DNA of 64,000 nt from Ahaetulla prasina (GCF_028640845.1 NC_080543.1:96523825-96587824); one strand, 5' to 3'; positions 1 through 12,400 are shown, counted from the first letter of the stretch. Numbers and translations: made by a program. The notes: generated from the sequence alone by a model not told the origin.

Positions 1-364
1 CTTAATAACCACCTTGATTAGCAACAAAAAATTTGGTCCTGATTATGATCGTAAGTTGAGGATTATCTATAATGAGGTCCAACAGTTCTTACTAAATGCA
101 CAGTTCAGCATGGTACCAGTATTCCCTGCTAGAATTTATCTTTGTTATGTTGCAATCAACTTTGCAAGGACCTCAGAAATACTTGGTTCCTAAGGTATAC
201 TGTATGTAACTTGCTGATCCCACTTTTGATTACCTATGGCATCAGGTTTGGCATAATTAAATGACAGAAGAAGTGCCATCAAAGGCAATAGGCCCAGAAC
301 TCTAGAATTGGGATGATATTACTTGTGCTCTAGTTCCACCAATATCTCTTATAGTTTAACTAAA

Positions 365-485
365 CAAGCTTGCTTATCTATAAAAGATATTCCTTGTGTG
401 TCACATTCCTTGTGTGTCCAATCAAATTCCTTGTGTGTTCAATCACACTTGGCCAATAAAAAAATTCTATTCTATTCTATTCTAA
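365..485 (+). repeat. 3' tail fragment of a snake CR1/Rex1-type LINE with short (ATTCT)n
   Basis: Three head-to-tail copies of an attccttgtgtgt motif lead into caatcacacttggccaataaaa and a short attct repeat. The same 3' terminus ends the longer LINE at 1838-3763, so this is another truncated 3' end of that family. Confidence 0.65.
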
Positions 486-493
486 AAGGATTG

Positions 494-1830
494 ACTTTTA
501 AATATTCAGTTTACCTTGGGGTAGTCACTTTGTTTTGCTTAGATCACTTTAACCTTCTGTGAGAACTAGCATAGCTTCCATTTGTGTTTACCCTCTGGAA
601 GTATGACTCATATACTGAAGAATTTTTTTTCTTAATGTGATGCTGTCATTTAGAATATCTTTTCACTTCCTTAAAGCCAAAACGTGATCTCTTGCTCACA
701 CGCTGCTGTTCAGTTTGGAAGTCTAATTTGGATTCAACTCATAGGGTGGAAAATAAGCAGCAATTTCACTTGTCGAAGGAATTCGTCAGATGCAGCAGTT
801 AATTTTGGTGATTCGTCAACATATATAGCATCGGACAATTGTCCAATGATGCATTCTAATGGCAGTGTGCTACGGGCAAAAACAGATTGATTTTTCCTAT
901 TCCTGCCGATCTGAAGGAACACTTTTTCAGCTGCTAACTGCCTTATATCTCAATATATGAGAAATAAACAGACAAAGGAGGCTAACTAAAGTATTTTTGG
1001 CTATACTCATCATTTTGCAATTCTTCAGAAATGTCAAGAATATTGTTTCTTGTATTGTCCACTAGAGTTAGATATGTTAACATCCATATACCGGTAAACT
1101 AGTGATTTTCAATATACAGAATACTGTTTCAAATGCTTTATTATAGTTAATTGAGAATTCAAGCAGAAAAATATTTTGCATGATAAACACTAGACTTTTT
1201 TTTTTACTTGTACACCAAGAGTCCCTCTGTATCTAAATCTGGTAAGTAAACACTCTATTTTGTAGCTTTCTAAAAAATATTTTAGTCCCAAATTTACCAT
1301 TAGCAGGGATTAATTTTGCTACTCCCTTCAATTTATTGCAGAGATGTGTTTAAAGAAATATTAAATTAGTTTAAAACGTATAGTTTCCTTGGGCCAGCAA
1401 GCTATGAATTTTGCCTCAGTTGATCAGCTGTTCAGAAGAATCCCTTTACCTTTAGTGGAACTTTTAAGGGAGATCATGTATATGTTACAGAGAAGGATCT
1501 CAGATCAGTAATATTCAGTTCTAGCTGGTGATATATCTCCTGTTTTTTTTTACTTTTGGGATTTAGGGATCTAAATTTTGTGCTAATACACATTATTCTT
1601 ATTCCTACTTTGGGCTCTTCAGATTGGTATGTTATAATCCACATGCCATAAACTTGCAATTGGCATTTCAAAACATTCTGGGCAAAAATGTTGCCATCAG
1701 GATTGGGTCTGGTATTGTCAAGTGGTAATCTAATGAGTTCTACTTCTATCAAGGGACTGAAAAAAGTATTTAATGTATTTCATACACATAACAATGTGAA
1801 GTGGCATTATTAATACAAAAATACGGTTAG
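494..1830. other. Unannotated A/T-rich stretch
   Basis: No exon, repeat family or motif that I can name. Bases 1-60 contain a gatcgtaagttgaggatta end like the 'agtcctcgacttac' MITEs, running off the window. Short frames at 684-922 and 1474-1752 have no recognisable content. Confidence 0.5.
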
Positions 1831-2303
1831 TAATTTAGGCAAGTGCTTTCCTACTTGAAAACCATCACGGATCCACTGTTAGACCCCTTGCAATTTGCAT
1901 ACCGAGCAAATAGATCAACAGATGATGCTGTTAATATGGCTCTGCACTACATCCTACAACATCTTGAGTCTCCAAAGACCTATGCAAGGGTCCTCTTTGT
2001 AGACTTTAGTTCAGCATTCAATACCATCATTCCAGACACTCTTCTAACTAAGCTAAACCAGTTACAGGTACCGGAACAGACTTGTAAGTGGATCACAAGC
2101 TTCCTAACAAACAGGAAGCAGCAGGTGAAGCTAAGCAAGATCACATCAAATACCTGTACAATTAGCACAGGGGTCCCCAAGGCTGTGTGCTCTCCCCACT
2201 TCTCTCTGTATACCAATGACTGCATCTCCAACGATCCATCTATCAAGCTACTGAAGTTCGCAGATGACACAACAGTGATTAATGTCAGCCTGCCCCAGAT
2301 CAG

Positions 2304-2803
2304 TGTTTGAGGAAATAAAAACCCAATTCCATCATGTTGAAGAAATTGGTAATTTATATCATACAAGTCTGGATGCAGTAAAAGCAAAGCTGGAATTGGA
2401 AGTAAATCAAAACCCCAGAGTCATATTTTCTCCTGAACCCTCCCCCTACTAGAGGTCAATACAGTAATAGTCCAATGTCTTCTTCCTCCTCAGCCACGTG
2501 TAGTTTCGCTTCTGATATTCTCCCTCTGTCAATCTTCTGGATGGAATGTGGAGTCAGCAGCTGCCGTTACATTCACACGCCAAAACAATTCAAACATCTA
2601 TTTTAAAAAAGGCTTTTCCCCTCTCCCACACATGCAATGTCAGCCGACGCTGGGAACAGTGAAAACCTCCCCCCTCCTCCATAAAGCATGTAAGACATTC
2701 AGTAGAGCAAACTTTTAACAAGGTAATAAAACAGTCAGATAATCTAGTAGGAGAAATACACTAAATTAAAGCGGATGCTGACAACAATTCGTCATTTGAG
2801 ACA
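2304..2803. mobile_element. Insert splitting the LINE, LTR-like (TGT...ACA), 500 bp
   Basis: The LINE reading frame stops after CCCAGATCAG and resumes at ATGACGAATCC. The intervening block is exactly 500 bp, begins TGTTTGAGG and ends TTTGAGACA, so both ends match the TG...CA rule for LTRs. An AATAAA lies near 2724. No coding is present and no exact target duplication is visible (atcag versus atgac), so a solo LTR is an inference. Confidence 0.5.
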
Positions 2804-3054
2804 ATGACGAATCCGCCTATAGATGAGAGGTCGAACGATTAGCCTTGTGGTGCAACCAAAACAATCTGGAACTGAACACGCTCAAAACCATAGAAATGGT
2901 GGTAGACTTTAGAAGAAACTCTTCCATACTTCCACCTCTCACAATACTAGACAACAGTATCACAGTAGAAACCTTTAAATTTCTAGGTTCTATCATATCG
3001 CAAGATCTAAAATGGACAGCTAACATCAAAAACCTCATCAAAAAGTCTTTGGAG

Positions 3055-3106
3055 AAGGGCGGTATAAAAATGTAAATAAATAAATAAATAAATAAATAAA
3101 AAAGGA
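3055..3106 (+). repeat. Very short L2-like LINE 3' tail with (AAAT)n inside the older LINE
   Basis: GGGCGGTATAAAAAT followed by aaataaataaat matches the extreme 3' end of the L2-like LINE (compare the minus strand at 37690-37740). It interrupts the host LINE frame between KSLEK and QQRMFF. It is a roughly 50-bp, extremely 5'-truncated insertion. Confidence 0.6.
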
Positions 3107-3756
3107 CAACAAAGAATGTTCTTTCTGCGCCAACTCAGTAAGCTCAAACTGCCCAAGGAGCTGCTGATTTAGTTCTACAGAGGAATTATTGAGTCTGTCA
3201 TTTGCACCTCTATAACTGTCTGGTTTGGTTCTGCAACCCAATAAGAAAGACACAGACTTCAGAGGATAATTAGAACTGCAGAAAAAAATAATTGCTACCA
3301 ACCTGCCTTCCATTGAGGACCTGTATACTGCACGAATCAAGAAGAGGGCCGTGAAAATATTTACAGATCCCTCACATCCTGGACATAAACTGTTTCAACT
3401 CTTACCCTCAAAACAACGCTATAGAGCACTGCACACCAGAACAACTAGACACAAGAACAGTTTTTTCCCGAAGGCCATCACTCTGCTAAACAAATAATTC
3501 CATCAACACTGTCAAACTATTTACTAAATCTGCACTACTATTAATCTTCTCATCGTTCCCATCACCAATCTCTTTCCACTTATGACTGTATGACTAACTT
3601 TGTTGCTGGCAATCCTTATGATTTATATTGATATATTGGTCATCATTTGTGTTGTAAATGTTGTACCTTGATGAACATATTTTTTCTTTTATGTACAGAG
3701 AGCATATGCACCAAGACAAATTCCTTGTGTGTTCAATCACACTTGGCTAATAAAAA

Positions 3757-3845
3757 ATTCTATCCTATTCTATTCTATTCTATTCTATTCTATTCTATTC
3801 TATTCTATTCTATTCTATTCTATTCTATTCTATTCTATTCTATTA
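3757..3845. repeat. (ATTCT)n pentanucleotide microsatellite
   Basis: About 17 nearly perfect units directly continuing the LINE 3' end at 3750. LINE-seeded (AATAG)n tracts of this kind are known from advanced snakes. Confidence 0.97.
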
Positions 3846-4108
3846 AGGGGAGAAAAACGATTGAAAAAGAGCCTTGAGACTGGAATAGGTTTCTGCTAAA
3901 GGTTGTGGATAAGCAGATATTATGTGTTTTCTTTTGAAGAAAGAATAGATAAGACTAGTAGAATAATCCTAATTCTTTTAGGTTTAGCTTGTGCATCTTT
4001 TAGGAAATATGTATCTTTAAATGTTGCTGCTACCACATATCTAGGAATACAATACTAGGGCAAAATTGGAGATAATTCTTTAAAGTTCTCATCAGCATTT
4101 GCATATAT

Positions 4109-4486
4109 TCAGATTTCTCCCCCTCTTCTCATGTTTAGTAGACATTCTATCAATAGCTTTCTCTTGTTTTCCATTTCTACAGCAATCCTCTTATAGGCAA
4201 CCTTACCCACAGCTTCTTTCACTTCAACAGTCCACCATTTTTTCTTACCTCCTATTAGCATAATTCTGGAAACTTCTATTGCATGCCATAGCACACTTTT
4301 TATTGTGTTTCCAGCAGTTTCCACATCATCTTTAACATTGGTGGTTTTTTTTTTGTTCATTCTCTTGGGAGTATCTTGTACTTTTTCACACAAGACATAC
4401 GGTACTTTTTCTTCTTGTAGTCTACTTTTTTCACTTTTCCTTTTTCCAGAAGTTCTACTTTTGACACTCCTCAGTCTTTCCCACAT
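4109..4486 (-). pseudogene. RTE-like retroelement coding fragment
   Basis: A 125-codon minus-strand frame with KKKWWTVEVKEAVGKVAY resembles the linker between endonuclease and reverse transcriptase in RTE-type LINE proteins (the WW.xEVKEA pattern). No RT motifs are visible next to it. It could also be a domesticated-type fragment, but the surroundings show no exon structure. Confidence 0.4.
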
Positions 4487-4674
4487 TCAGAACTTACTCA
4501 TCCTTGAATTGATCAGTGCTTTCCTGTTTCCTCATAACAGATCAAAAAAGCTCCTAAATTTATGCTAATTTCATTAAATAAATGGACATGCTTAAAGTTC
4601 ATATTTGAAACAGACCTTCAATAAACATGATATTGTACAAAGTCATTATTCATTTTTGAGTCTCTATATCAGGG

Positions 4675-4796
4675 GTATCAAACTTGTGGTGTCACAGCGA
4701 CGTCACATGACATATCAGGACTTTTTTCCCTTCGCTAAACTGGGCGTGAGTGTGGCCAGCACGTGATGCACCAGCCTGCGGGCCATGTTGACAGCT
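4675..4796. mobile_element. Degraded hAT-type MITE
   Basis: Starts caggggtatcaaacttg and ends near gggccatgttgacagctct. This matches the CAGGGGTGTCAAACT family seen intact elsewhere in the window. Ends are eroded and no target duplication is clear. Confidence 0.45.
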
Positions 4797-5784
4797 CTTC
4801 TCTAAATGATCAAGACTTTTTAAAAAATTCTTCCATTAATTCTCATCCAACCATTCATATCATTTAACATAATACCTCTGTTAAATGTTTTTTCCTCTGA
4901 ACTATGTTCATTCAGAATACAGACAGTGTTTCTCCAAATCCATCCTTAATCCTTCCATTATCACTATTCACTGGGTATAACATGCAGCAGATAGATTCCT
5001 ACTTTTGTATATTACAGCAAGTGAGATGACACATTGTTTTTTCTGATGTAAATGTTAGCCTTTTCACTTACAATTACTTTTACAATTTCAGTTCCTAGCA
5101 TTTACTCATTAACTCCACAAGATCAGATCACCTTCATGCAGATATTTATCTGACGCTTTCCCTTTAGTAATACCATTCATCAAACAAACCTGCATTTAAG
5201 GTCCCATAAATATTGTCTTCCCTTGCCCAACATGATGAGTTTGAGACTTTCACATAATATTTGTGTCAGTATAATAAAGTTGTAAATTGAATTATCAGCT
5301 TTAGCGGTGTCTGTGGCACAAACAGTATTGCCTGCTAACAGTAAGGAAAAAATTGGTCAATCATTTTGAGCAGTATCCCATAAGCACAACTAAAGCCCAT
5401 TTAACCTCAACTAGCATGCTAGCACATGCTAATTAGAATCTGTAACATAACACAAATACCAGTTGAAGAACAAAATGTCAAATCCACTTGCAAAATGTAT
5501 TTTAAAAATGTGGCATCCTTAGATTGTTAAAATAACTTAGTAAGCAAATCCATAAAAACTAATGACTCACAATGGTTATATAATTTATGAAGTGACATAC
5601 AGACTGTAGTCCTTGAGTTATGATCTTAATGAAGCCTGCCCATTGTGGTTGAAAATGATGATCATTAAGCAAGGTGACTTCCCTTAATGACCTCCCACCC
5701 TCCTGTTTCCCTGATGCAGCCATTAAATGAATGTATGAGCTTTTAAACAGAACATGGGGTACCTCAGGAGTGCCTGCCCCTGTT

Positions 5785-7868
5785 TTAAGCTCGCGGCAGA
5801 AGGTTCAAAGGTCAGGAAGTTGGCGGAGTCCTGGGGGAAGTTCATTCCAGAGGGTGGGAGCCCCCACAGAGAAGGCCCTTCCCCTGGGTGTCGCCAGTCG
5901 GCACTGCCTGGCGGACGGCACCCTAAGGAGTCCCTCCCTGTGAGAGCGCACGGGTCGGTGGGAGGCAATCGGTGGCAGTAGATGGTCCCGTAAATAGCCC
6001 GGCCCTAAGCCATGGAGCGCTTTGAAGATGGTTACCAAAACCTTGAAGCGCACCCGGAAGGCCACAGGCAGCCAGTGCAGTCTGCGCAGGAGTGGTGTCA
6101 CATGGGAGCCACGAGGGGCTCCCTCTATCACCCGCGCAGCCGCATTCTGGACTAACTGGAGCCTCCGGGTGCTCCTCAAGGGAAGCCCCATGTAGAGAGC
6201 ATTGCAGTAATCCAGGCGAGATGTCACGAGAGCATGAGTGACCGTGCATAGGGCATCCCAGTCCAGGAAGGGGCGCAACTGGCGAACCAGGCGAACCTGG
6301 TAAAAGGCTCTCCTGGAGACGGCCGTCAAATGGTCTTCAAAAGACAGCCGTCCATCCAGAACACCCAAGTTGCGCACCCTTTCCATTGGGGCCAATGACT
6401 CGCCCCCAACAGTCAGCCGCAGTTGCAGCTGACTGTACCGGGATGCCGGCATCCACAGCCACTCCGTCTTGGAGGGATTGAGCTTGAGCCTGTTTCTCCC
6501 CATCCAGACCCGTACGGCCTCCAGGCACCGGGACAGCACTTCGACAGCTTCGTTGGGGTGGCCCGGTGTGGAAAAGTACAGCTGAGTATCATCAGCGTAC
6601 AGTTGGTAACTCACACTGAAACCACTGATGATCTCACCCAGCGGCTTCATATAGATGTTGAACAGGAGAGGCGAGAGAATCGACCCCTGCGGCACCCCAC
6701 AAGTGAGGTGCTTCGGGGTCGACCTCTGCCCTCCCGTCAACACCGTCTGCGACCGGTCAGAGAGGTAGGAGAACCACCGATAAACAGTGTCTCCCACTCC
6801 CAATCCCTCCAACCGGTGCAGCAGGATACCATGGTCGATGGTATCAAAAGCCGCTGAGAGGTCTAATAGGACCAAGGCAGAGGAACAACCCCTATCCCTG
6901 GCCCTCCAGAGATCATCAACCAACACGACCAAAGCCGTCTCCGTGCTGTATCCGGGCTGAAAGCCGGACTGGAACAGGTCTAGATAGACAGTTTCTTCCA
7001 GGTACTGGGGTAACTGACGTGCCACCACACTCTCTACAACCTTCGCCACAAAGCGAAGGTTGGAGACCGGACGATAATTACCTAAAACAGCTGGGTCCAG
7101 GGAAGGCTTCTTGAGGAGAGGTCTCACCACCGCCTCTTTCAAGGCGGCAGGGAAGACCCCCTCCAGCAAAGAAGCATTCGTGATCCCCTGGAGCCAGCCT
7201 CGTGTCACCTCCTGTGTGGCCAGCACCAACCAGGAGGGGCACGGGTCCAGTAAACATGTGGTGGCATTCAGCCTCCCCAATAACCTGTCCATGTCCTCGG
7301 GAGCCACAGGGTCAAACTCATCCCAAACAGTCTCAACAAGACAGCTCTCCGACCTCCCACCTGGATCCACCCAATTTTGATCCAAGCCCTCCCGAAGCTG
7401 AACGATTTTATCGTACAGATAACCACTAAACTCCTCGGCACGTCCCTGCAACGGGTCATCCCGCTCCCCCTGTTGAAGGAGAGAGCGAGTCACCTGAAAC
7501 AGGGCGGCCGGGCGGTTATCTGCCGACGCAATGAGGGAGGAGACGTAGCAACGTCTCGCTTCCCTCAGTGCCACTAGGTAGGTCCTATTATATGACCTAA
7601 CTAGTGTCCGATCAGCCTCGGAACGACTGGACCTCCAGGAACTCTCTAGGCGTCTTCTCCGGCGTTTCATCTCCCTCAGCCCCTCAGAGAACCAAGGGGC
7701 TGGTTGAGACCTGCGCCGAGTCAGAGGCCGCAAAGGCACGACACGGTCTAGAGCCCCAGCCGCAGCAAGTTCCCAAGCCGCGACTAGTTCTTCAGCCGAG
7801 CCGTGAGCCAGACCCTCAGGGTCTGATAATTTGATTGCTAAATAAGCCAAGGGCAACCTGTATAGCAT
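5785..7868 (-). mobile_element. L2-like LINE, 5'-truncated, with a 687-codon reverse transcriptase frame
   Basis: One minus-strand frame from 7868 to 5805 covers the arginine-rich linker ([10 protein letters not shown]), RT blocks ([51 protein letters not shown]) and the C-terminal region (ALVTSRLDYCNALYMGLP). The endonuclease is absent. Compared with the copy at 37.9 kb, the frame ends about 18 residues early at a TGA where the other copy has CGG; CGA to TGA at a CpG is the likely cause. This long open frame marks a fairly young insertion. The L2-like rather than classic CR1 assignment comes from YADDTQLY and the C-terminal LDYCNALY block. Confidence 0.88.
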
Positions 7869-7880
7869 AATCCCGTATAG

Positions 7881-8605
7881 CAGGGGTCCCCAACCTTTTG
7901 GACCTCAGGGACCACTAAATTCATAATTTTAAATCCCATGGACCACTAATATGATCTGCCTAATGACTGGCTGGGTGGGCATGGCTAGGTGAGCATGTGA
8001 CTGTGTGGGCATGGCCAACTCAATGTCACTCACATCAAGGAGTGCCTTGCCGGCCTCTCCTCACCCCTCCTCCGCCAGCCACTCCTCGTCTCCCTGCCTG
8101 GGCTCCTTAAGGCCCCAACAGGAAGCAGTCGTTGGAGCTAAGCAGCCACCATGAGAGAGTTGGCAAAACAGTTGGCTTAGTTCAAATTAGATCTGATCAA
8201 GAAGGAGGCTCAGCAGAGGACTACGAGCATAGGCTTTCCAAGCAGAGGGAAGACTTGTGGGAGTGCAAGGCCAGGTACAGGCACCTGGAGGCTCAGCAGG
8301 CTGAGATGGTCAGCCAGTTCCAGGCCATGATGCAGTCCCACTGGAACAAAGCCCTCTGGCTCTTTGCCACCAGTGGTGCTTTCCTCCAGCCTTCGCCTAA
8401 AACCCCATAACAGGAGACTGAAGCAGATCCCAAGTTGGAATTTCTGGGCCCCTTCAAAAAGACCCCAAAAGGGGAGACACTCGGTAGTAACACAAACGTT
8501 CATTGCACATATCCAGGCCAGGGAATGTAGTTTGAGGACCCCTGATTTAGTGCAATATAAAAAATGCAAATAATTTTTCTGCAGACCACCAGTTGGTGAC
8601 CGCTG
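7881..8605 (+). mobile_element. Non-autonomous hAT element carrying coding-like sequence (copy 1)
   Basis: 725 bp starting CAGGGGTCCCCAACC and ending GGTGACCGCTG, imperfect terminal inverted repeats. Flanks ccgtatag and ccatatag are an 8-bp target duplication with one mismatch, as for hAT elements. The interior (8132-8410) has a frame rich in Glu, Gln and Lys (SKQREDLWECKARYRHLEAQ...), like a coiled coil; an ATG in good context (ccaccATGag) begins MRELAKQLA in another frame. No transposase. A second copy lies inverted at 30984-31763. Confidence 0.8.
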
Positions 8606-9352
8606 CCATATAGCATTCATTCAGTTAGCTTTAATAGGACTCGAGAAAATCTGATCTGAAATTGTAATAGCTATTCATCAAAGTTAGAAAGCAAGAAGTA
8701 TCTTATCCAATTTACAAACGCTTTGAAAGGTAGGTGATTTTCTTTCTTGGAATAGCCAACCATGTTTTTGATCATTACAAAGGCATGGAAAAGGAGAAAC
8801 AGACTCAACAGGACATAATGGGAACTATCCATAGAAACACATGAAGCATACTTCACATAGTTGCATTATTATGTGCAATTTAGGCATTACCAAACCCACA
8901 AAATGCTTGAAAGGGTTGAGCACAGATTACATTATTATGCTAAGTAGATCTTTTATCAAGTCTTACTGATCCCAGTTGATCTACTCTAAGTATAATTAAA
9001 ACTGATTCTATCCTACAGTTCACTGAAGTGTTGCAGCTCATCAGAAGTTTCTCTTGCTAATTTTTCTTTTGAGGATTTTTTGTGGTTTGGTTCACTAACA
9101 AGAAATTAATTGATCATTGCTAGTAATAAAACTCAGGCAGCATCATTGGTTTAAAAAAGTAGAGAAAGCACTTGATAGCATTGTAGCCTTAAGCAAATCA
9201 GCTCTTTTAAATGCCTGCTCTGGAAAGACAGCCTCTTCACCACAAGGCAAACTGCTACTATGATGAGCATGGTTATAATTTTGGTTCTGGTGACAATAGG
9301 CAGAGTGCCTTAAGCAGTTACAACAGATGACAATTGGGTGAGATAATTAGAC

Positions 9353-9482
9353 CAGGGGTCTCCAACCTTGGCAATTTTAAGACTTGTGGACTTCAACTCC
9401 CAGAGTTCCTCAGCCAGCTGGCTGAGGAACCCTGGGAGTTGAAGTCCACAAGTCTTAAAATTGCCAAGATTGGAGACCCCGG
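9353..9482. mobile_element. Palindromic hAT-type MITE (130 bp)
   Basis: The element folds almost completely on itself: caggggtctccaacctt...tggagaccccgg around a centre cagccagctggctg. Flanks aattagac and aattaaac are an 8-bp target duplication with one mismatch. Confidence 0.85.
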
Positions 9483-9490
9483 AATTAAAC

Positions 9491-12400
9491 CACGTTACGG
9501 TAATTAAATCACCTAATATGGCATAAGACAGGATGAAAGCATTAAGGAAAAGGCACATCAAAAATAGATATATTCTGGTTTTATCAAAACTTGGAATAGT
9601 TCCATTGTGGACATTGATACAAAAAACCTTTAGTTATAACAAAAATAAAATATAAAAATAATTGCTTTTATCCTTCTCATTTGACTTTCCTTTGTTGATC
9701 AACTATGAATCTATAGGATGAGCAAGGTCTGGCATTCTGAAATTTATTGAATTTAAGTTCCAGCAACCTCAAAAATCTGGCATATAGTATGGGGGACCTG
9801 TTGGCGAGCTACATTTGAAGTGTCGTATATTGCCCATTGGGGTAGTAATATGTAGATTGCAAAGAAATTCACTGGCTATGAATCAGTTCCCAAGTGGTTT
9901 TGACTATAACGTTCTTTAGGTTATGACACCTGTTCCAACCTAATTAGTCCAACTTGTTAGATCATCTAGAAAAAAAACTACTACTCAACACTGGGAACTA
10001 AAGAGAGTTGAAACAAGGAGGTACTGCTTTTCAATAGTTGCAGTAATCTTCTAAAACAGTTTCCCTGTAGATATCAGACGGGTGCTATCCCAGAGTCCCT
10101 TTTTAAAGATAATGATGGAGCTGCTCCAGAGAACTTTTTAACCTGTGGAATCATACTTTTCTTTTTTTTTAAATTTCATTTTAATGTTCATTTTAAATTT
10201 AGTTTCTGTGTAAGCCATTGATGGATGAATTCATTGTAGCAGGATACAAATATAAAAATAATAAGATAGAACATAAATATGAAACTGGTCAAGTTGTTTA
10301 AGGCTGTTCTGAGTCTTAACAGCTGAACATTTAGGAATAGATAAAATCAGTTAAATGTCATTGAATGAGGGCTCTGCTGATATATATTATTTATATATTT
10401 AAGAGAAATTCAGGAGATTTTAAAAAGATTTTTTAGGAAAAAGTAGGGAAAACAATACCAAGAATTGATTTCATTGACTATGAAGTGATGTCATGGAGTG
10501 ACAAGGGATGCCATCCATAAACCGACTGTGATATGCATCCTTCTCATTCCTGAGGTAGAGGAATATGCTATTTTGAAAGTTGCCCGCATCTTTTATGAGA
10601 TAAAAAAAAAACACCACAAAAAGTAGATTTGCAGCATAAATACAATCACCTGTATTTTAGTTCATATTTATTTTGAGAACAGAGACATGGCTCAATATAT
10701 TCCGGGCAATTAGAAGGAAGGGAAGATTCACTTTTTTATTAGAACTAGTTTTTAAGGCCTTAATTTACTACACATTTCTCATATTATTACATTTTAATTC
10801 AGCAGAGAAAGAACTTGATCAGCTCATTAATCCTGAAATAAACATATTTTCTCCTATCACTTCATATAAAAATAACTTTAATCTTACCATGTCAGAGATC
10901 TTATTAATATCCTTTCTTTAGAAGGACAATATTTAAGTTTTGTTGTTTTTTTCTTGCTAATAGTAAGGTAAGTAATAGTAACAGATTCATGTAGAATATT
11001 TTTTATAGAGATTACTTTTGTAAAGGAAAGCTGTAAGTACATACATAGGTGGCAGTATGCACACACAAGCTTTCCACTCATGCACACAACAATTTAATAT
11101 GTAATTTTCTTACAAAGAACAGGTATCTATCAGGAAAAATATCCCATAATTCACAATACACAAATTTAAACCATTCTACACATTACAAAATAAAAATAGC
11201 TGTAATCTACGTGTGGGTTATTTTATATGCTTTCTCTAATTACAGAGGAAGAGCCAATTTATTTTGATTAAAGGCACCAGGCTAGAAACCAGGAGACTGA
11301 GTTCTAATTCTGTCTGAAAGCAACTCTCAGCCCTAGGAAGAAGGCAAAGGAAAATCACTCCTGAAAAAATGTTGCTAAAGACTTCGTCATCTAATCACCA
11401 GGAGACCAAATTAACTTGAAGGCACCAATAATAATAATAATAATAATAATCCTGAAAAAGTTATGTTTTCTCCAGATTTGCTATAGTTGAGATGGAAAGA
11501 TTGTAAAACAAAACCATGTGTTAACAAATACAATACTGTCTGCAGGCCCAGGCATTCCACCTCATCAAATTTGCTGTGTTGGACATAGGAGAGTACTTAC
11601 CATACTTACTGTATGCCTTATTTACATGCAGGGGATTAGAAAGGACCAGCAGTTGTACAAACCCACCCCTACTTATCCTGTTACATTATGAATTCCACTA
11701 CCTTTGTTTCTATATTGTGTAGAATGGCTCAGTTTTTAGGAATCTTTCTGAAATTAGGCCTCATTAGCAGTTTATTTCACAGAAAGGAACAATTTGGCAC
11801 TGATTTTTTTTAAAGTCTACAAATACAAAAGTTCTTAAGAATTATAGTCAGTTTAATAGATTTTCTCTTCATTTCCACCATTCTAGCCAAGGTCATTAAG
11901 ACCTTATTACAGCATGTAAAGTATTGCTCCAAATTTATTTTTGATGTACTGCTAACTAAAATTTAACTGATTTGTTCCTCCTGAAAACCCAAGGGAACAA
12001 AGGCATCAACTTTTAAGATTTTATTGCTGGTGAACTTAAAAGTTTTCTTCATCCAACAGAAATAACACACACATATGCTTTTACAATCCTGGGCATTTAC
12101 ATTTTATATTAATATTTCCATTGTTATGCACACAAACATCAATATTTTGGATTAAGCTGGCTGTTTATTCATTGATAATTTTATATGGCAAATTCTGCTG
12201 TGAAAGTATGGAAAGAAACTCATTTGGAAAAATTGAGTATTTGGGGAGGAAGGATAATTTATTAATTTTATGAACCTGAAATAAACAAACCCAGTGGCCA
12301 GTTGTGAAAACTCCACATAAATTATTGGGCATAGGGATGGAATTATGCCTCATTATAAGTATGATGAAACATGGTATATGTTTATACCAATAGGCACCTG

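Larger units (their letters stand above)
1838..3763 (+). mobile_element. CR1/Rex1-type (snake L3-like) LINE, degraded, reverse transcriptase and 3' end
   Basis: Non-LTR retrotransposon remnant. Frame 1843-2310 reads LDPLQFAYRANRSTDDAV, VLFVDFSSAFNTIIP and FADDTTVI, a reverse transcriptase core; the GxPQG box is damaged (GVPKAV). After a 500-bp insert, 2845-3075 continues with WCNQNNLELNTLKT and KFLGSIISQDLKW. Further 3' coding follows in broken frames to about 3500, then a 3' UTR to the diagnostic cacttggctaataaaa tail. Stops and frameshifts show it is dead. Confidence 0.85.

Noticed and set aside
1474..1752. 92-codon minus-strand frame
   Set aside because: No recognisable motif, no splice context and no repeat match that I can state.
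3757..3845. Regular short repeats, considered as a CRISPR-like array
   Set aside because: A 5-bp microsatellite without spacers, in a vertebrate genome.
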